Below the pieces are notes generated by a model. It was given only the letters and a program-made list of their open reading frames with translations, did no database searches and had not been told where the DNA came from. A stretch of 6,484 nucleotides of DNA from an uncultured Bacteroidales bacterium (GTDB lineage: Bacteria > Bacteroidota > Bacteroidia > Bacteroidales > Paludibacteraceae): positions 1 through 6,484 of the forward strand of contig CAMOMF010000024.1 of NCBI GenBank assembly GCA_946619625.1. The letters run 5' to 3'. The position numbers were made by a program, and so were the translations under genes. Positions 1-6,200 of this stretch are shown piece by piece (position 1 is the first letter of the stretch; each line of letters opens with the position of its first letter).

Positions 1-6
1 AAATAT

Positions 7-32
7 ATATATAATATAATTATATTATATAT
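7..32. repeat. 26-bp perfect palindrome made only of A and T
   Basis: Bases 7-32 read identically on both strands, centred between 19 and 20 on AATT. All 13 pairs match, and pairing fails at 6/33. The sequence is low-complexity alternating A/T, so some self-complementarity is expected by chance, but a gap-free 26-bp palindrome could extrude as a cruciform or form an A/U hairpin in RNA. It could be the end of a transcription unit to the left or simply an AT-rich spacer. No function is assigned. Confidence 0.6.
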
Positions 33-76
33 TATTATTTTATGACCCTATACCTTACTAACCTCCCACAATTTTG

Positions 77-104
77 AGCAACTTCGGCTACTTCAGCAAC
101 TTTC
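77..104. repeat. Tandem 9-bp triplicate (AGCAACTTC-like)
   Basis: Three adjacent units are visible: AGCAACTTC (77-85), GGCTACTTC (86-94) and AGCAACTTTC (95-104, one extra T). Read in the frame starting at 77 they give S-N-F-G-Y-F-S-N-F, but a TAA at 59-61 and a TGA soon after close that frame, so this is not coding as it stands. It may be a short expanded repeat or a relic. Function unknown. Confidence 0.5.
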
Positions 105-147
105 AACCACCCTGAACACCCCATTTGTAATCTCTATATTACACTTT

Positions 148-180
148 GCATTTTTTTCGCATTTTTTTGCCAAAAAATTT
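148..180. promoter_or_regulatory. Phased T/A tracts upstream of the first promoter
   Basis: GCATTTTTTTC (148-158) and GCATTTTTTTG (159-169) form an 11-bp tandem repeat, followed by AAAAAATTT (172-180). The homopolymer tracts start at 151, 162 and 172, which is 11 and 10 bp apart, close to one helical turn. Tracts phased this way are known to bend DNA. Here they abut and overlap the -33 box at 178-181, so an upstream activating or curved-DNA role for that promoter is plausible. This is inference from spacing alone. Confidence 0.4.
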
Positions 181-211
181 GCAAAACCCCGTTTCATTAA
201 CGTACCTTTGC
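178..211 (+). promoter_or_regulatory. Bacteroidota-type promoter, first copy
   Basis: TTTG at 178-181 is followed after 21 bp by TACCTTTGC at 203-211. This matches the Bacteroidota housekeeping sigma consensus of a -33 TTTG and a -7 TAnnTTTG. Transcription would start around 217-220, just before the CAGGAGTA repeat block. No gene lies close downstream; the first good start codon is near 600, so the product would be a long leader or a non-coding RNA. The phased T/A tracts directly upstream strengthen the call. Confidence 0.6.
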
Positions 212-227
212 ACTCGCAAACGAAATT

Positions 228-263
228 CAGGAGTACAGGAGTACAGGAGTTACAGGAGTGCAG
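228..263. repeat. Tandem CAGGAGTA repeat, about four units
   Basis: The units are CAGGAGTA (228-235), CAGGAGTA (236-243), CAGGAGTTA (244-252, one inserted T), CAGGAGTG (253-260) and a partial CAG (261-263). The block begins roughly ten bases after the inferred start of the first promoter, so it would form the 5' end of that transcript. Each unit carries GGAG, which resembles an anti-Shine-Dalgarno partner, but no start codon follows at a suitable distance with an open frame. It may instead be an expandable repeat or a protein-binding array. Confidence 0.7.
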
Positions 264-277
264 ACATTACTACCACC

Positions 278-310
278 TCCGAAAGGTCTCCGAAGGGTCT
301 CCGAACCGTG
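278..310. repeat. 11-bp tandem repeat (TCCGAAAGGTC)
   Basis: TCCGAAAGGTC (278-288) and TCCGAAGGGTC (289-299) differ at one base, and TCCGAACCGTG (300-310) is a decayed third unit. The CGAAGG at 291-296 is complementary to CCTTCG at 356-361, so the transcript could fold back across the GC-rich island. Together with the preceding CAGGAGTA block this gives two unrelated tandem repeats within about 80 bp of one promoter. Confidence 0.6.
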
Positions 311-477
311 AGCAAAAAATAGCGGCCGCTCTGCTTCGCGGTGCGCGTTCATACTCCTTCGCCGCAGACTCTGTGCCGAAAGCCATTACGATTTAACAAT
401 TTTATCCTGCTTTCGCGATGTTTCTGACACCCTTTTGGCAAAAAAACGACACCTGAATGCAATTTTTCAACAATAAA

Positions 478-510
478 TTTGAATATTTCAAATTTTATTT
501 GTAACTTTGC
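478..510 (+). promoter_or_regulatory. Bacteroidota-type promoter of the propeller-amidase operon
   Basis: TTTG at 478-481 and TAACTTTGC at 502-510 are separated by 20 bp, an almost ideal fit to the Bacteroidota TTTG/TAnnTTTG consensus. Transcription would begin near 516-518, giving a 5' leader of about 80 nt before the start codon at 600. No other promoter of this form lies between here and the amidase gene, so this is the best candidate for driving both genes. Confidence 0.75.
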
Positions 511-535
511 AGACAATTTGATGGCAGCACTTACA

Positions 536-555
536 TGAGCGTTTGGCGCTCAAAC
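536..555 (+). promoter_or_regulatory. Small hairpin with two mutually exclusive pairings in the 5' leader
   Basis: TGAGCG (536-541) pairs with CGCTCA (547-552) around a 5-nt loop. The overlapping alternative pairs GTTTG (541-545) with CAAAC (551-555). Only one can form at a time. The structure lies about 45 nt upstream of the start codon in the inferred leader. It is short, and its role, if any, is unknown; mRNA stabilisation is one simple possibility. Confidence 0.35.
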
Positions 556-591
556 CATGATAAAATCTTAAACAACTATAAACTAATAACA

Positions 592-603
592 ATGAAAGCA
601 TGA
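592..603 (+). other. Three-codon mini-ORF overlapping the start of the propeller gene
   Basis: ATG AAA GCA TGA at 592-603 ends in an ATGA overlap with the ATG chosen for the downstream gene (600-602). The downstream start is preferred because it directly opens a full signal peptide and a long frame. The upstream ATG has the more typical A-rich context for this phylum (taacaATGAAA), so ribosomes might start there, stop after three codons and restart. It could equally be a chance repeat of ATGAAA. Confidence 0.25.
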
Positions 604-1439
604 AAAAGGTATTCTTTTTGGTCGCGTTGGCTTTCGCAGTGATGGCTAACGCGCAAGTACTGGAAGTGTCTTCCGTTCAACAACTGAACATCCCTACGGG
701 AGACGTGAAGGTGGCAGGGATAGCCCCTGACGGCAGTTATATCCTGCTCACCTCGGGAACGAACGAGGGACTGAAGAAGTTTGACCTTGCAAGCGGCACC
801 ACCACGGTGCTGACAGAGGCAGCAGGTGCAGGGTACAACGCCGGCATCGCTGCGGACGGACAGACCGTCATCTATCGCGAGACCTCTTTCGACGCCAACC
901 ACCAAAGGCAACAGGCGCTTAAGAGTCACAACCTCCGTTCCGGCAAGAAACAGATGCTGGTCAGGAACACACGCTCCGCACGCAAGTTAGCCTTGGGCGG
1001 CAACCTGGTTGCAGCGCGTCCCACATGCAGCATCGAGGACCGGCAACTGATGCTCACCATGGGCGGTATCACCACCCAACTGTCCCCGCTCGGCACGGAC
1101 AAAAGTTACATCTGGCCCTCCATCAGCCCCAACGGACAGAAAGTGCTGTTCTACGTGAGCGGATACGGAGCCTATGTATGCAACCTCAACGGCTCGGGAC
1201 TTCAATACCTCGGGTTCAACGTGCGCGCACCCAAGTGGTACAACGATGACGTGGTTATCGGCATGAACGACCAGGATAACGGCGAGTACATCACCTCCTC
1301 CCGGATTGTGGCAGTCACTCTTGACGGACGCACCCAAGTGCTCAGCAACGACATCGATGCTATGTATCCCTACGCCTGCGACGGCAAGATTGTTTGCTCG
1401 GGTCTGCAGGGCGAAACTTACCTCATCAATGTGCGCTGA
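600..1439 (+). CDS. Exported beta-propeller protein with WD40-like (PD40/TolB-type) repeats
   Basis: This 279-residue protein begins with a signal peptide (MKK, hydrophobic core at residues 4-15, probable cleavage after ANA at 16-18). There is no lipobox cysteine, so a soluble periplasmic or secreted product is expected. The mature part has repeated propeller blades marked by a PDG/SPNG-type turn followed by a beta-strand: PDGSYILL (43-50), ADGQTVIY (85-92), SPNGQKVLFY (from about 176) and LDGRTQVL (from about 241). Short strands such as KKFDLASGTTTVL separate them. This is the pattern of the TolB C-terminal propeller. TolB's N-terminal domain is absent and the protein is much shorter than TolB's roughly 430 residues, so it should not be called TolB. 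No catalytic residues are evident. It probably binds a protein or glycan partner, perhaps the amidase encoded 41 bp downstream. The start at 600 is set by the signal peptide; no Shine-Dalgarno is present, as is usual in this phylum. Fold class is fairly sure, function unknown. Confidence 0.85.
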   Translation: MKKVFFLVALAFAVMANAQVLEVSSVQQLNIPTGDVKVAGIAPDGSYILLTSGTNEGLKKFDLASGTTTVLTEAAGAGYNAGIAADGQTVIYRETSFDANHQRQQALKSHNLRSGKKQMLVRNTRSARKLALGGNLVAARPTCSIEDRQLMLTMGGITTQLSPLGTDKSYIWPSISPNGQKVLFYVSGYGAYVCNLNGSGLQYLGFNVRAPKWYNDDVVIGMNDQDNGEYITSSRIVAVTLDGRTQVLSNDIDAMYPYACDGKIVCSGLQGETYLINVR

Positions 1440-1456
1440 TAAGCCATTAAGAATTT

Positions 1457-1472
1457 GTAAATCTGTAAATCT
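1457..1472. repeat. Tandem GTAAATCT in the intergenic spacer
   Basis: GTAAATCT occurs twice head to tail (1457-1464 and 1465-1472) in the 41-bp gap between the two genes, immediately before the amidase start at 1481. There is no Shine-Dalgarno, no hairpin with a T-run and no properly spaced promoter, so the gap gives no reason to separate the two genes into different transcripts. The repeat may be chance or an AT-rich translation-initiation context. Confidence 0.5.
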
Positions 1473-1480
1473 GCATATTT

Positions 1481-4400
1481 ATGAAAAAGTATATTCTCAC
1501 TCTACTGGTACTGCTGATGGCTGGTTTCGCCTCAGCCACTGACCTCACAGGCAAGCGTATCTATGTCAATCCGGGTCACGGCTCTTTCGGACCGAATGAC
1601 CGCCCGATGGCTACTATCCCCTACCCCAACCTCGCCTCTACCGGAATGCCGGATACCTGCGGGTTCTACGAGACCAACACCAACCTCTGGAAATGCCAGT
1701 ACCTGCGTGACCGACTCGTTCAGGCAGGTGCTACCGTAGTCATGTCCCGCGAAGCCAACGGTCCTTGGCCCTACGCCAAGGTGAACGGCGAGTACCCCGA
1801 CTATAGTTGGGCGGACTATGGCAACCGTTCCGACTACACGATGTACAACAAGGGACTGTCCGTTATCTGCGAAGAGGTGGAGTCCGGCAACTACGACCTG
1901 TTCCTCTCCGTACACTCCAACGCCGCTACGGACGGCTCTACTACCAACTACCCGCTCTTCCTCTACCGCGGATACGATGCAGCCTCCTCGACCTATGAGC
2001 AGACCAGCAAGGCTATCGGTGCGGCTATTTGGCCCTGGCGTTTTGAGATGTTCGCAGCCGGATACGACCAAGCATCGTTCTACTCTACCACCAATGCCAA
2101 CCTCCGCGGCGACGTGGATTTCATGGGGTCAGGCAGCACCAGCACCCGCCAAAACGGGAAAGAGTATTTCGGCTACTACGGTGTACTGAAGCACGGCACC
2201 CCGGGTGGTCTGTACGAGGGCTATTTCCACACCTATCAACCCGGACGTCACCGCGCACTGAATCATGACCATTGCCATATGGAGGGTATCGGCTATTTCC
2301 GCGGTATCATGGACTATTTCGGTGCCGACCCCGACCCGCTCGGGTATATCTGCGGTACCGTCAAGGATATGGACCACAAGATGGCGCACGGACTGTTCAA
2401 GTACGCCGCCCGCACCAACGACCAATGGGTTCCCTGTAACGGTGCTACTGTCTATCTGCTTGGTGCCGCCGGTGACACTCTGCAGAGTTATCAGGTGGAC
2501 ACGTTCTACAACGGCACTTTCGTTTTCTACGACCTGCAGCCCGGCACCTACCACCTCGCCGCGTCCTGCCCGGGTTACTACGACCTTGACGAGGAGCAGC
2601 GCACAGCCGATGTAGTGGTGACGGCTAACCATACCACCTATCCTTTTATCTTCCTGCGCGACACCACATGGGCTCCGCCCAGCATCGTTTACGAGACCTA
2701 TCCCGATAAATCGACAGGCGTGACGGGCTTGGACGGTCAGTATAATTTCTCGACTGCGCAATCAGTGGATTTCTCCGCTATTGTAGCCGGTAAGACAGTA
2801 CGCCAAGTACTTGTGCGCGACGACCACGACACCTATGTGCTGGCATTGGACACCACTGCCAAGACGTCGCATATCTACCATATCAACACCCTCACCGGTG
2901 CGCTGATAGAAGAAGTCAGCACCGAGGGCACTCAGGGCGAGACTTATCCTGTCTATAACATCGCCTTCACCGCCGACTCGGTTCTGGTAGGTGCCAGTTA
3001 TGGTATGAACGAGTTCGACGACACCCGCGTTCCTGCAGGCCGCACTCGTGGCACTTGGTACGTCTATTACTGGGACATGAACGCACTGGGCAACGCACCT
3101 GCACAGTTGATGAGCAGCCAGTTGAGCGGCAATTTCTACACCGCTTGGACAGGTCGTTCCTTCGCCGTATCGGGTCCGCTCACCAGCGCTACTGTCACTA
3201 CCGATGCCCTCACTACCGGCATGACAAACATCCGCGTGATGCAGTTCGTGGTGGACTCGTTCAGCGTTGTTTCGTCTTGCCGCAACCAGCAGAACGGCGT
3301 TATCACTCTTGGCAATTATGGTGAATACGAGCAGATCGCTTCGCCTGTAGCCGAAGACCGCTCCGTATTGTTGGGCGCGCTGAAGGGTGCTGAGTTCGGC
3401 TGGGGCGCTGATGCACAGGCTCCATTATACGGTTTCGAACTGCCTGCCACCAAGGGCGGACAAGCCTTCATCTACGGCGGACAGGCTGTAGTGGCGGCTC
3501 CGGTGCTCAATGACGGCAAGGTGGAGACCATCCACCTGTACAACCTCACCTCGGGGCGCAAGGCGATGGGCGTAACCACTACGAATATCAGCGAGAACAT
3601 TCAGGCGCAGTACTACAGCGTCAAGCCGCTGGCGAATGGTAAGGACATCGTCCTCTACTTGGCAACGGAAGACCATATCTACCGTTACACCACTGCCGGT
3701 GTAGAGCAACCCGCGCTCCGCAATATCTATGCCTACGACCTGAAAGCAGAGCTAACAGAGAACGCATCCTACCAACTCTCTTTCTCCTGCAACACGCAAC
3801 CAACCGCAGCCAACGTGCTCGTCTATACGATGAACGACTCCCTCGTTGCCACCCTGCCTGTAGCCGCTCCCGCACTGAAGGACAACAGCGTCACCCTGCC
3901 TATGCCAATAGAAGGTGTAGAGGCAGGCGCCGAACTGAAATGGGCGGTTGAGGTAAGTGCCGCTGAAGTGGGCAACTGGTCTATTGCCGAGCACAAGACT
4001 GCCGCTTCCATGGGCATGACACGCGTCTTCAACGCAGTGAATATCTACCCCGAAACCAAGCATTTCGGTACCATCTACCTGATGGACCGCGCAGGTGCCA
4101 ATGTCGCCACCAGCGGCTTGTATGTAATGAATCCGGACATGACTCTGCAGAACACCGCTGCCTACAAGGGCGCACAGTCCATGTACGGTTCACCCTACCG
4201 TTTCGGCATCGCTTCGGATGGTCACATCTTCATAGGCGACTGGAGCGACCCGCACTCCGGCGTATATGCAGTGGATCCTGAAGACCCCGAGAACTCGCAC
4301 ACCAATTTCTTCGCCGGCACGCAGAACAATGCAGGTCTGTGGAAGAACGCTGCTGGTGTAGAGGAAGGTTCGTCCACTCCGTCAGTATATGTATATGGTA

Positions 4401-5956
4401 CGGGCGCGGACACCAAACTGCTCGTCTATAACGAAGACCCGGGTAGCACACTGCCCGCCAATGGTCTGTGTGTGTACAACATCGGTCAGCCCGACGGCAC
4501 TATCCTGCACGCTTGGGACGGCGCGCCATCCGCCAAGATGGACTTTGCCGGCCAGTTGAACACCAACGGTAATGTATGGGGTTGCAGCAAGGGCGTCTGG
4601 GTAAGTCAGCACCGCGGTGCAGGCAACAACAACGGCAGTGCCACCTCGCTCCGTTTCTACGATTGGGCAGGCAACTGCACTTTCGCTTCGCACCAAGCAC
4701 CCGTTTATGCGGACGGCACGCTCGTTATTGACGGCTCGCTGGGTTCGTGCTTCGCCCTTTCTCCGGCAGAAGATATGATTGCCCTGCGCGGTACGGACAG
4801 CAACATCCTGTTGTTCGACATCACATGGAACGACGCCACTCCTGCACTCAGCCTGCGTGGCGAGATGAAACTCCCCTTCAACGGTGATTACGACCTGCTG
4901 CAGATGAACTGGGACTACGCCGGCAACCTTGTCGCATCGGGCAACACTGGTGTAATGCTGTTTGCCGTTCCAAAGGAAGAGAACCGCTGCATCACTCCTG
5001 CCAACTCTCGTAACATCCTGACCAATATCGGCGAGCCGTTTGACCACTGTCTGTTCGACCCCGAAACAGCAACGCTCTCTACCAACTTCTTCACTACCGG
5101 TTGGAACGAAGAGACCAACTCCACCGCTGCGATGGACACGCTGGGCAACATCACCGTCAATATTGCAGAGGCAAAGAACAGCCGCTGGCAGGCACAAGTC
5201 AAACTGCACACCGGCATCGAGACGCAGAAAAACAAGTACTACAGCCTCGCCTTCAGCATGCAGTCGAACGTAGCCATTAACGGCGTCACCGTTCGTATGT
5301 TCGAGAAGGGTATCATGCTTACCGACTCTACCATCAACCTGACAGCAAATGAAGAGCACCTGTTCTTCACGGACAGCATTGAGGGTGTTTCTGCTGACGG
5401 CACGCTGGTATTCGACTTCGGCTATGCTCCGCAAGGTGCACAAATCCGCATCACTGATATTGCAATCTGCGAAACCGGCGATGTACCTCAGACCGTCTAT
5501 GAACACCTGTACGAAGTGGGTGACAACCAGGGCTGGAACCTTGCCCAGGCAATTGAGATGACAGCCAAGGGCGACAACGTCTTCGAGGGTACGTTCACCT
5601 TCACGGCGGAGAAGTCCTACTTTGCTTTCATCACCGTCATGTCTGAGGTTTGGGATGTAGTCAATGCCAACCGCTTTGGTGGTGCCACCAACAACGTGCT
5701 TATCACCGATGGTGCAATTATCGACTTGGTTAAGCAGGCGAGTGTTCAGGGCGAAGGTCAGTGTCTGACTGCCGCTGCCGGCACCTACACCATCACCGTG
5801 GACTTGAATGCCCTGACGGCTACCATCCACAAGGACGCCACCGCGCTGGACCATATCAGCGGCACCATGGAGGCGGAGAAATTCTACCGTGACGGCATGC
5901 TCCTTATCCGCAAGAACGGCCACGTGTACACCACCTCCGGCATATTGGTGGAATAA
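1481..5956 (+). CDS. Giant secreted multidomain N-acetylmuramoyl-L-alanine amidase
   Basis: This 1491-residue protein should cut the bond between N-acetylmuramic acid and L-alanine in peptidoglycan. Residues 1-19 are a signal peptide (cleavage after ASA). Residues 25-280 form an Amidase_3 domain with zinc ligands H33 (NPGHG), E64 (GFYETNTN) and H145 (LSVHSN), and a catalytic glutamate at E246 (LYEGYF), so the active site looks complete. About 287-405 resembles a carboxypeptidase-regulatory beta-sandwich (YICGTV, NGTFVFYDLQPGTYHL). About 428-745 is propeller-like, 748-838 an Ig/beta-sandwich-like insert (IYAYDLKAEL), and 851-1165 a second propeller-like region (FGTIYLMDRA, YRFGIASDGHIFIGDWSD). 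About 1175-1335 looks like a carbohydrate-binding jelly roll, and 1341-1450 resembles SusE/SusF (LYEVGDNQGWN). The tail 1463-1491 (EAEKFYRDGMLLIRKNGHVY) resembles the start of a short type IX-like sorting domain. Plain Amidase_3 enzymes have roughly 200-450 residues, so this is exceptionally large. It ends with tandem stops TAA-TGA and shares an operon with the propeller gene. Enzyme class is confident; domain limits after 405 are approximate and come from pattern recognition. Confidence 0.92.
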   Translation: MKKYILTLLVLLMAGFASATDLTGKRIYVNPGHGSFGPNDRPMATIPYPNLASTGMPDTCGFYETNTNLWKCQYLRDRLVQAGATVVMSREANGPWPYAKVNGEYPDYSWADYGNRSDYTMYNKGLSVICEEVESGNYDLFLSVHSNAATDGSTTNYPLFLYRGYDAASSTYEQTSKAIGAAIWPWRFEMFAAGYDQASFYSTTNANLRGDVDFMGSGSTSTRQNGKEYFGYYGVLKHGTPGGLYEGYFHTYQPGRHRALNHDHCHMEGIGYFRGIMDYFGADPDPLGYICGTVKDMDHKMAHGLFKYAARTNDQWVPCNGATVYLLGAAGDTLQSYQVDTFYNGTFVFYDLQPGTYHLAASCPGYYDLDEEQRTADVVVTANHTTYPFIFLRDTTWAPPSIVYETYPDKSTGVTGLDGQYNFSTAQSVDFSAIVAGKTVRQVLVRDDHDTYVLALDTTAKTSHIYHINTLTGALIEEVSTEGTQGETYPVYNIAFTADSVLVGASYGMNEFDDTRVPAGRTRGTWYVYYWDMNALGNAPAQLMSSQLSGNFYTAWTGRSFAVSGPLTSATVTTDALTTGMTNIRVMQFVVDSFSVVSSCRNQQNGVITLGNYGEYEQIASPVAEDRSVLLGALKGAEFGWGADAQAPLYGFELPATKGGQAFIYGGQAVVAAPVLNDGKVETIHLYNLTSGRKAMGVTTTNISENIQAQYYSVKPLANGKDIVLYLATEDHIYRYTTAGVEQPALRNIYAYDLKAELTENASYQLSFSCNTQPTAANVLVYTMNDSLVATLPVAAPALKDNSVTLPMPIEGVEAGAELKWAVEVSAAEVGNWSIAEHKTAASMGMTRVFNAVNIYPETKHFGTIYLMDRAGANVATSGLYVMNPDMTLQNTAAYKGAQSMYGSPYRFGIASDGHIFIGDWSDPHSGVYAVDPEDPENSHTNFFAGTQNNAGLWKNAAGVEEGSSTPSVYVYGTGADTKLLVYNEDPGSTLPANGLCVYNIGQPDGTILHAWDGAPSAKMDFAGQLNTNGNVWGCSKGVWVSQHRGAGNNNGSATSLRFYDWAGNCTFASHQAPVYADGTLVIDGSLGSCFALSPAEDMIALRGTDSNILLFDITWNDATPALSLRGEMKLPFNGDYDLLQMNWDYAGNLVASGNTGVMLFAVPKEENRCITPANSRNILTNIGEPFDHCLFDPETATLSTNFFTTGWNEETNSTAAMDTLGNITVNIAEAKNSRWQAQVKLHTGIETQKNKYYSLAFSMQSNVAINGVTVRMFEKGIMLTDSTINLTANEEHLFFTDSIEGVSADGTLVFDFGYAPQGAQIRITDIAICETGDVPQTVYEHLYEVGDNQGWNLAQAIEMTAKGDNVFEGTFTFTAEKSYFAFITVMSEVWDVVNANRFGGATNNVLITDGAIIDLVKQASVQGEGQCLTAAAGTYTITVDLNALTATIHKDATALDHISGTMEAEKFYRDGMLLIRKNGHVYTTSGILVE

Positions 5957-5996
5957 TGAGTATTGCCCAAGTTCTGTAAACTTAAGCATCAAAACA

Positions 5997-6031
5997 AAAG
6001 CCTCTCCATTTGGGGAGGCTTTCGTTTTTTT
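5997..6031 (+). terminator. Rho-independent terminator after the amidase gene (possibly bidirectional)
   Basis: AAAGCCTCTCC (5997-6007) pairs with GGGGAGGCTTT (6012-6022) around the loop ATTT: 11 pairs with one G-T wobble. It is followed by CG and a run of seven T at 6025-6031. It begins 40 bp after the stop codon. On the minus strand the same stem would be followed by CTTTTGTTTT, so it may also stop leftward transcripts. Confidence 0.93.
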
Positions 6032-6038
6032 CAAATAC

Positions 6039-6149
6039 ATGCCAATAGGTCAAGACGTGAGGTCAGTACGTATAGGACAAGGTATAAAGGTCACACTGGC
6101 AATAAATGATAGAATTGCTTTAAGAGCACATCAGGCAAACTCGTACTGA
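6039..6149 (+). CDS. Doubtful 36-residue ORF or gene remnant
   Basis: ATG at 6039 opens 36 codons ending in TGA (6147-6149), giving a product that starts MPIGQDVRSVRIGQGIKV. The frame in fact stays open leftward into the end of the amidase gene, so openness alone means little. The start lies only 8 bp beyond the T-run of the terminator, with no promoter or ribosome-binding site visible. The composition (charged, amphipathic, with a DVRSVRIGQGI stretch) is protein-like and vaguely recalls the first helices of small helix-turn-helix regulators, so a decayed fragment of such a gene is one possibility. I do not recognise it, and chance is the simplest explanation. Confidence 0.15.
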   Translation: MPIGQDVRSVRIGQGIKVTLAINDRIALRAHQANSY

Positions 6150-6200
6150 AGAATAGGAACATTCAGTGCATTCTCCAGTTTGCAGAATTGGGAAAGAAGA

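Larger units (their letters stand above)
162..446. repeat. 285-bp segment bounded by perfect 14-bp inverted repeats (possible MITE-like element)
   Basis: TTTTTTTGCCAAAA at 162-175 is the exact reverse complement of TTTTGGCAAAAAAA at 433-446. The enclosed DNA contains a promoter, two tandem-repeat blocks and a GC-rich island, and has no gene. Non-autonomous miniature elements look like this: short, non-coding, with terminal inverted repeats. Against this reading, the repeats are A/T homopolymers around GCC and could match by chance, and I see no convincing target-site duplication: the left flank ends CGCA and the right flank begins CGAC. It could equally be a dispersed promoter-leader cassette. 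Confidence 0.25.
1..599. other. Long upstream intergenic region, no credible gene
   Basis: No reading frame here has a believable start together with protein-like composition. The longest open stretch (208-396, plus strand) begins at a TTG lying inside a promoter -7 box and reads through two tandem-repeat blocks, so it is not called. The region is A+T-rich at its left end and around 430-510, with a more GC-rich island at about 270-380 that includes the palindrome AGCGGCCGCT at 321-330. It holds several repeats and two promoter-like sequences, listed separately. What the first promoter transcribes is unknown: a leader, a small RNA, or nothing functional. Confidence 0.75.

Noticed and set aside
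124..149. A third possible promoter, TTTG at 124-127 with an ACTTTGC at 143-149
   Set aside because: The -7 element needs TAnnTTTG, but the TA is one base too far away, and the gap to the upstream TTTG is only 17 bp. The 178-211 match is far better.
208..396. A 62-codon plus-strand frame starting at TTG
   Set aside because: The TTG lies within the -7 box of the first promoter, upstream of the inferred transcript start, and the frame reads through two tandem-repeat arrays. No ATG gives a believable alternative.
576..929. Minus-strand frames under the propeller gene and the first half of the amidase (also 987-1337, 1532-2071 and 2129-2761)
   Set aside because: All lie opposite well-supported plus-strand genes, show the Val/Gly/Arg-rich composition of antisense translation, and have no start context or motifs.
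600..1439. Naming the propeller gene tolB
   Set aside because: The N-terminal TolB domain and the tol-pal neighbours are absent, and the protein is only 279 residues long. Only the propeller repeat type is shared.
1454..1480. An internal promoter before the amidase gene (TAAATCTGC resembles a -7 box)
   Set aside because: The -7 match has a mismatch in the core TTTG, and the only nearby TTTG is 8 bp away, far too close to serve as a -33 box.
4382..6040. A 552-codon open frame on the minus strand antisense to the amidase
   Set aside because: It is in exact codon register with the amidase frame, so it stays open simply because the sense gene rarely uses TTA, CTA or TCA codons. Its start lies beside the terminator hairpin, its product has no signal peptide or recognisable motif, and the plus frame has a full set of domains.
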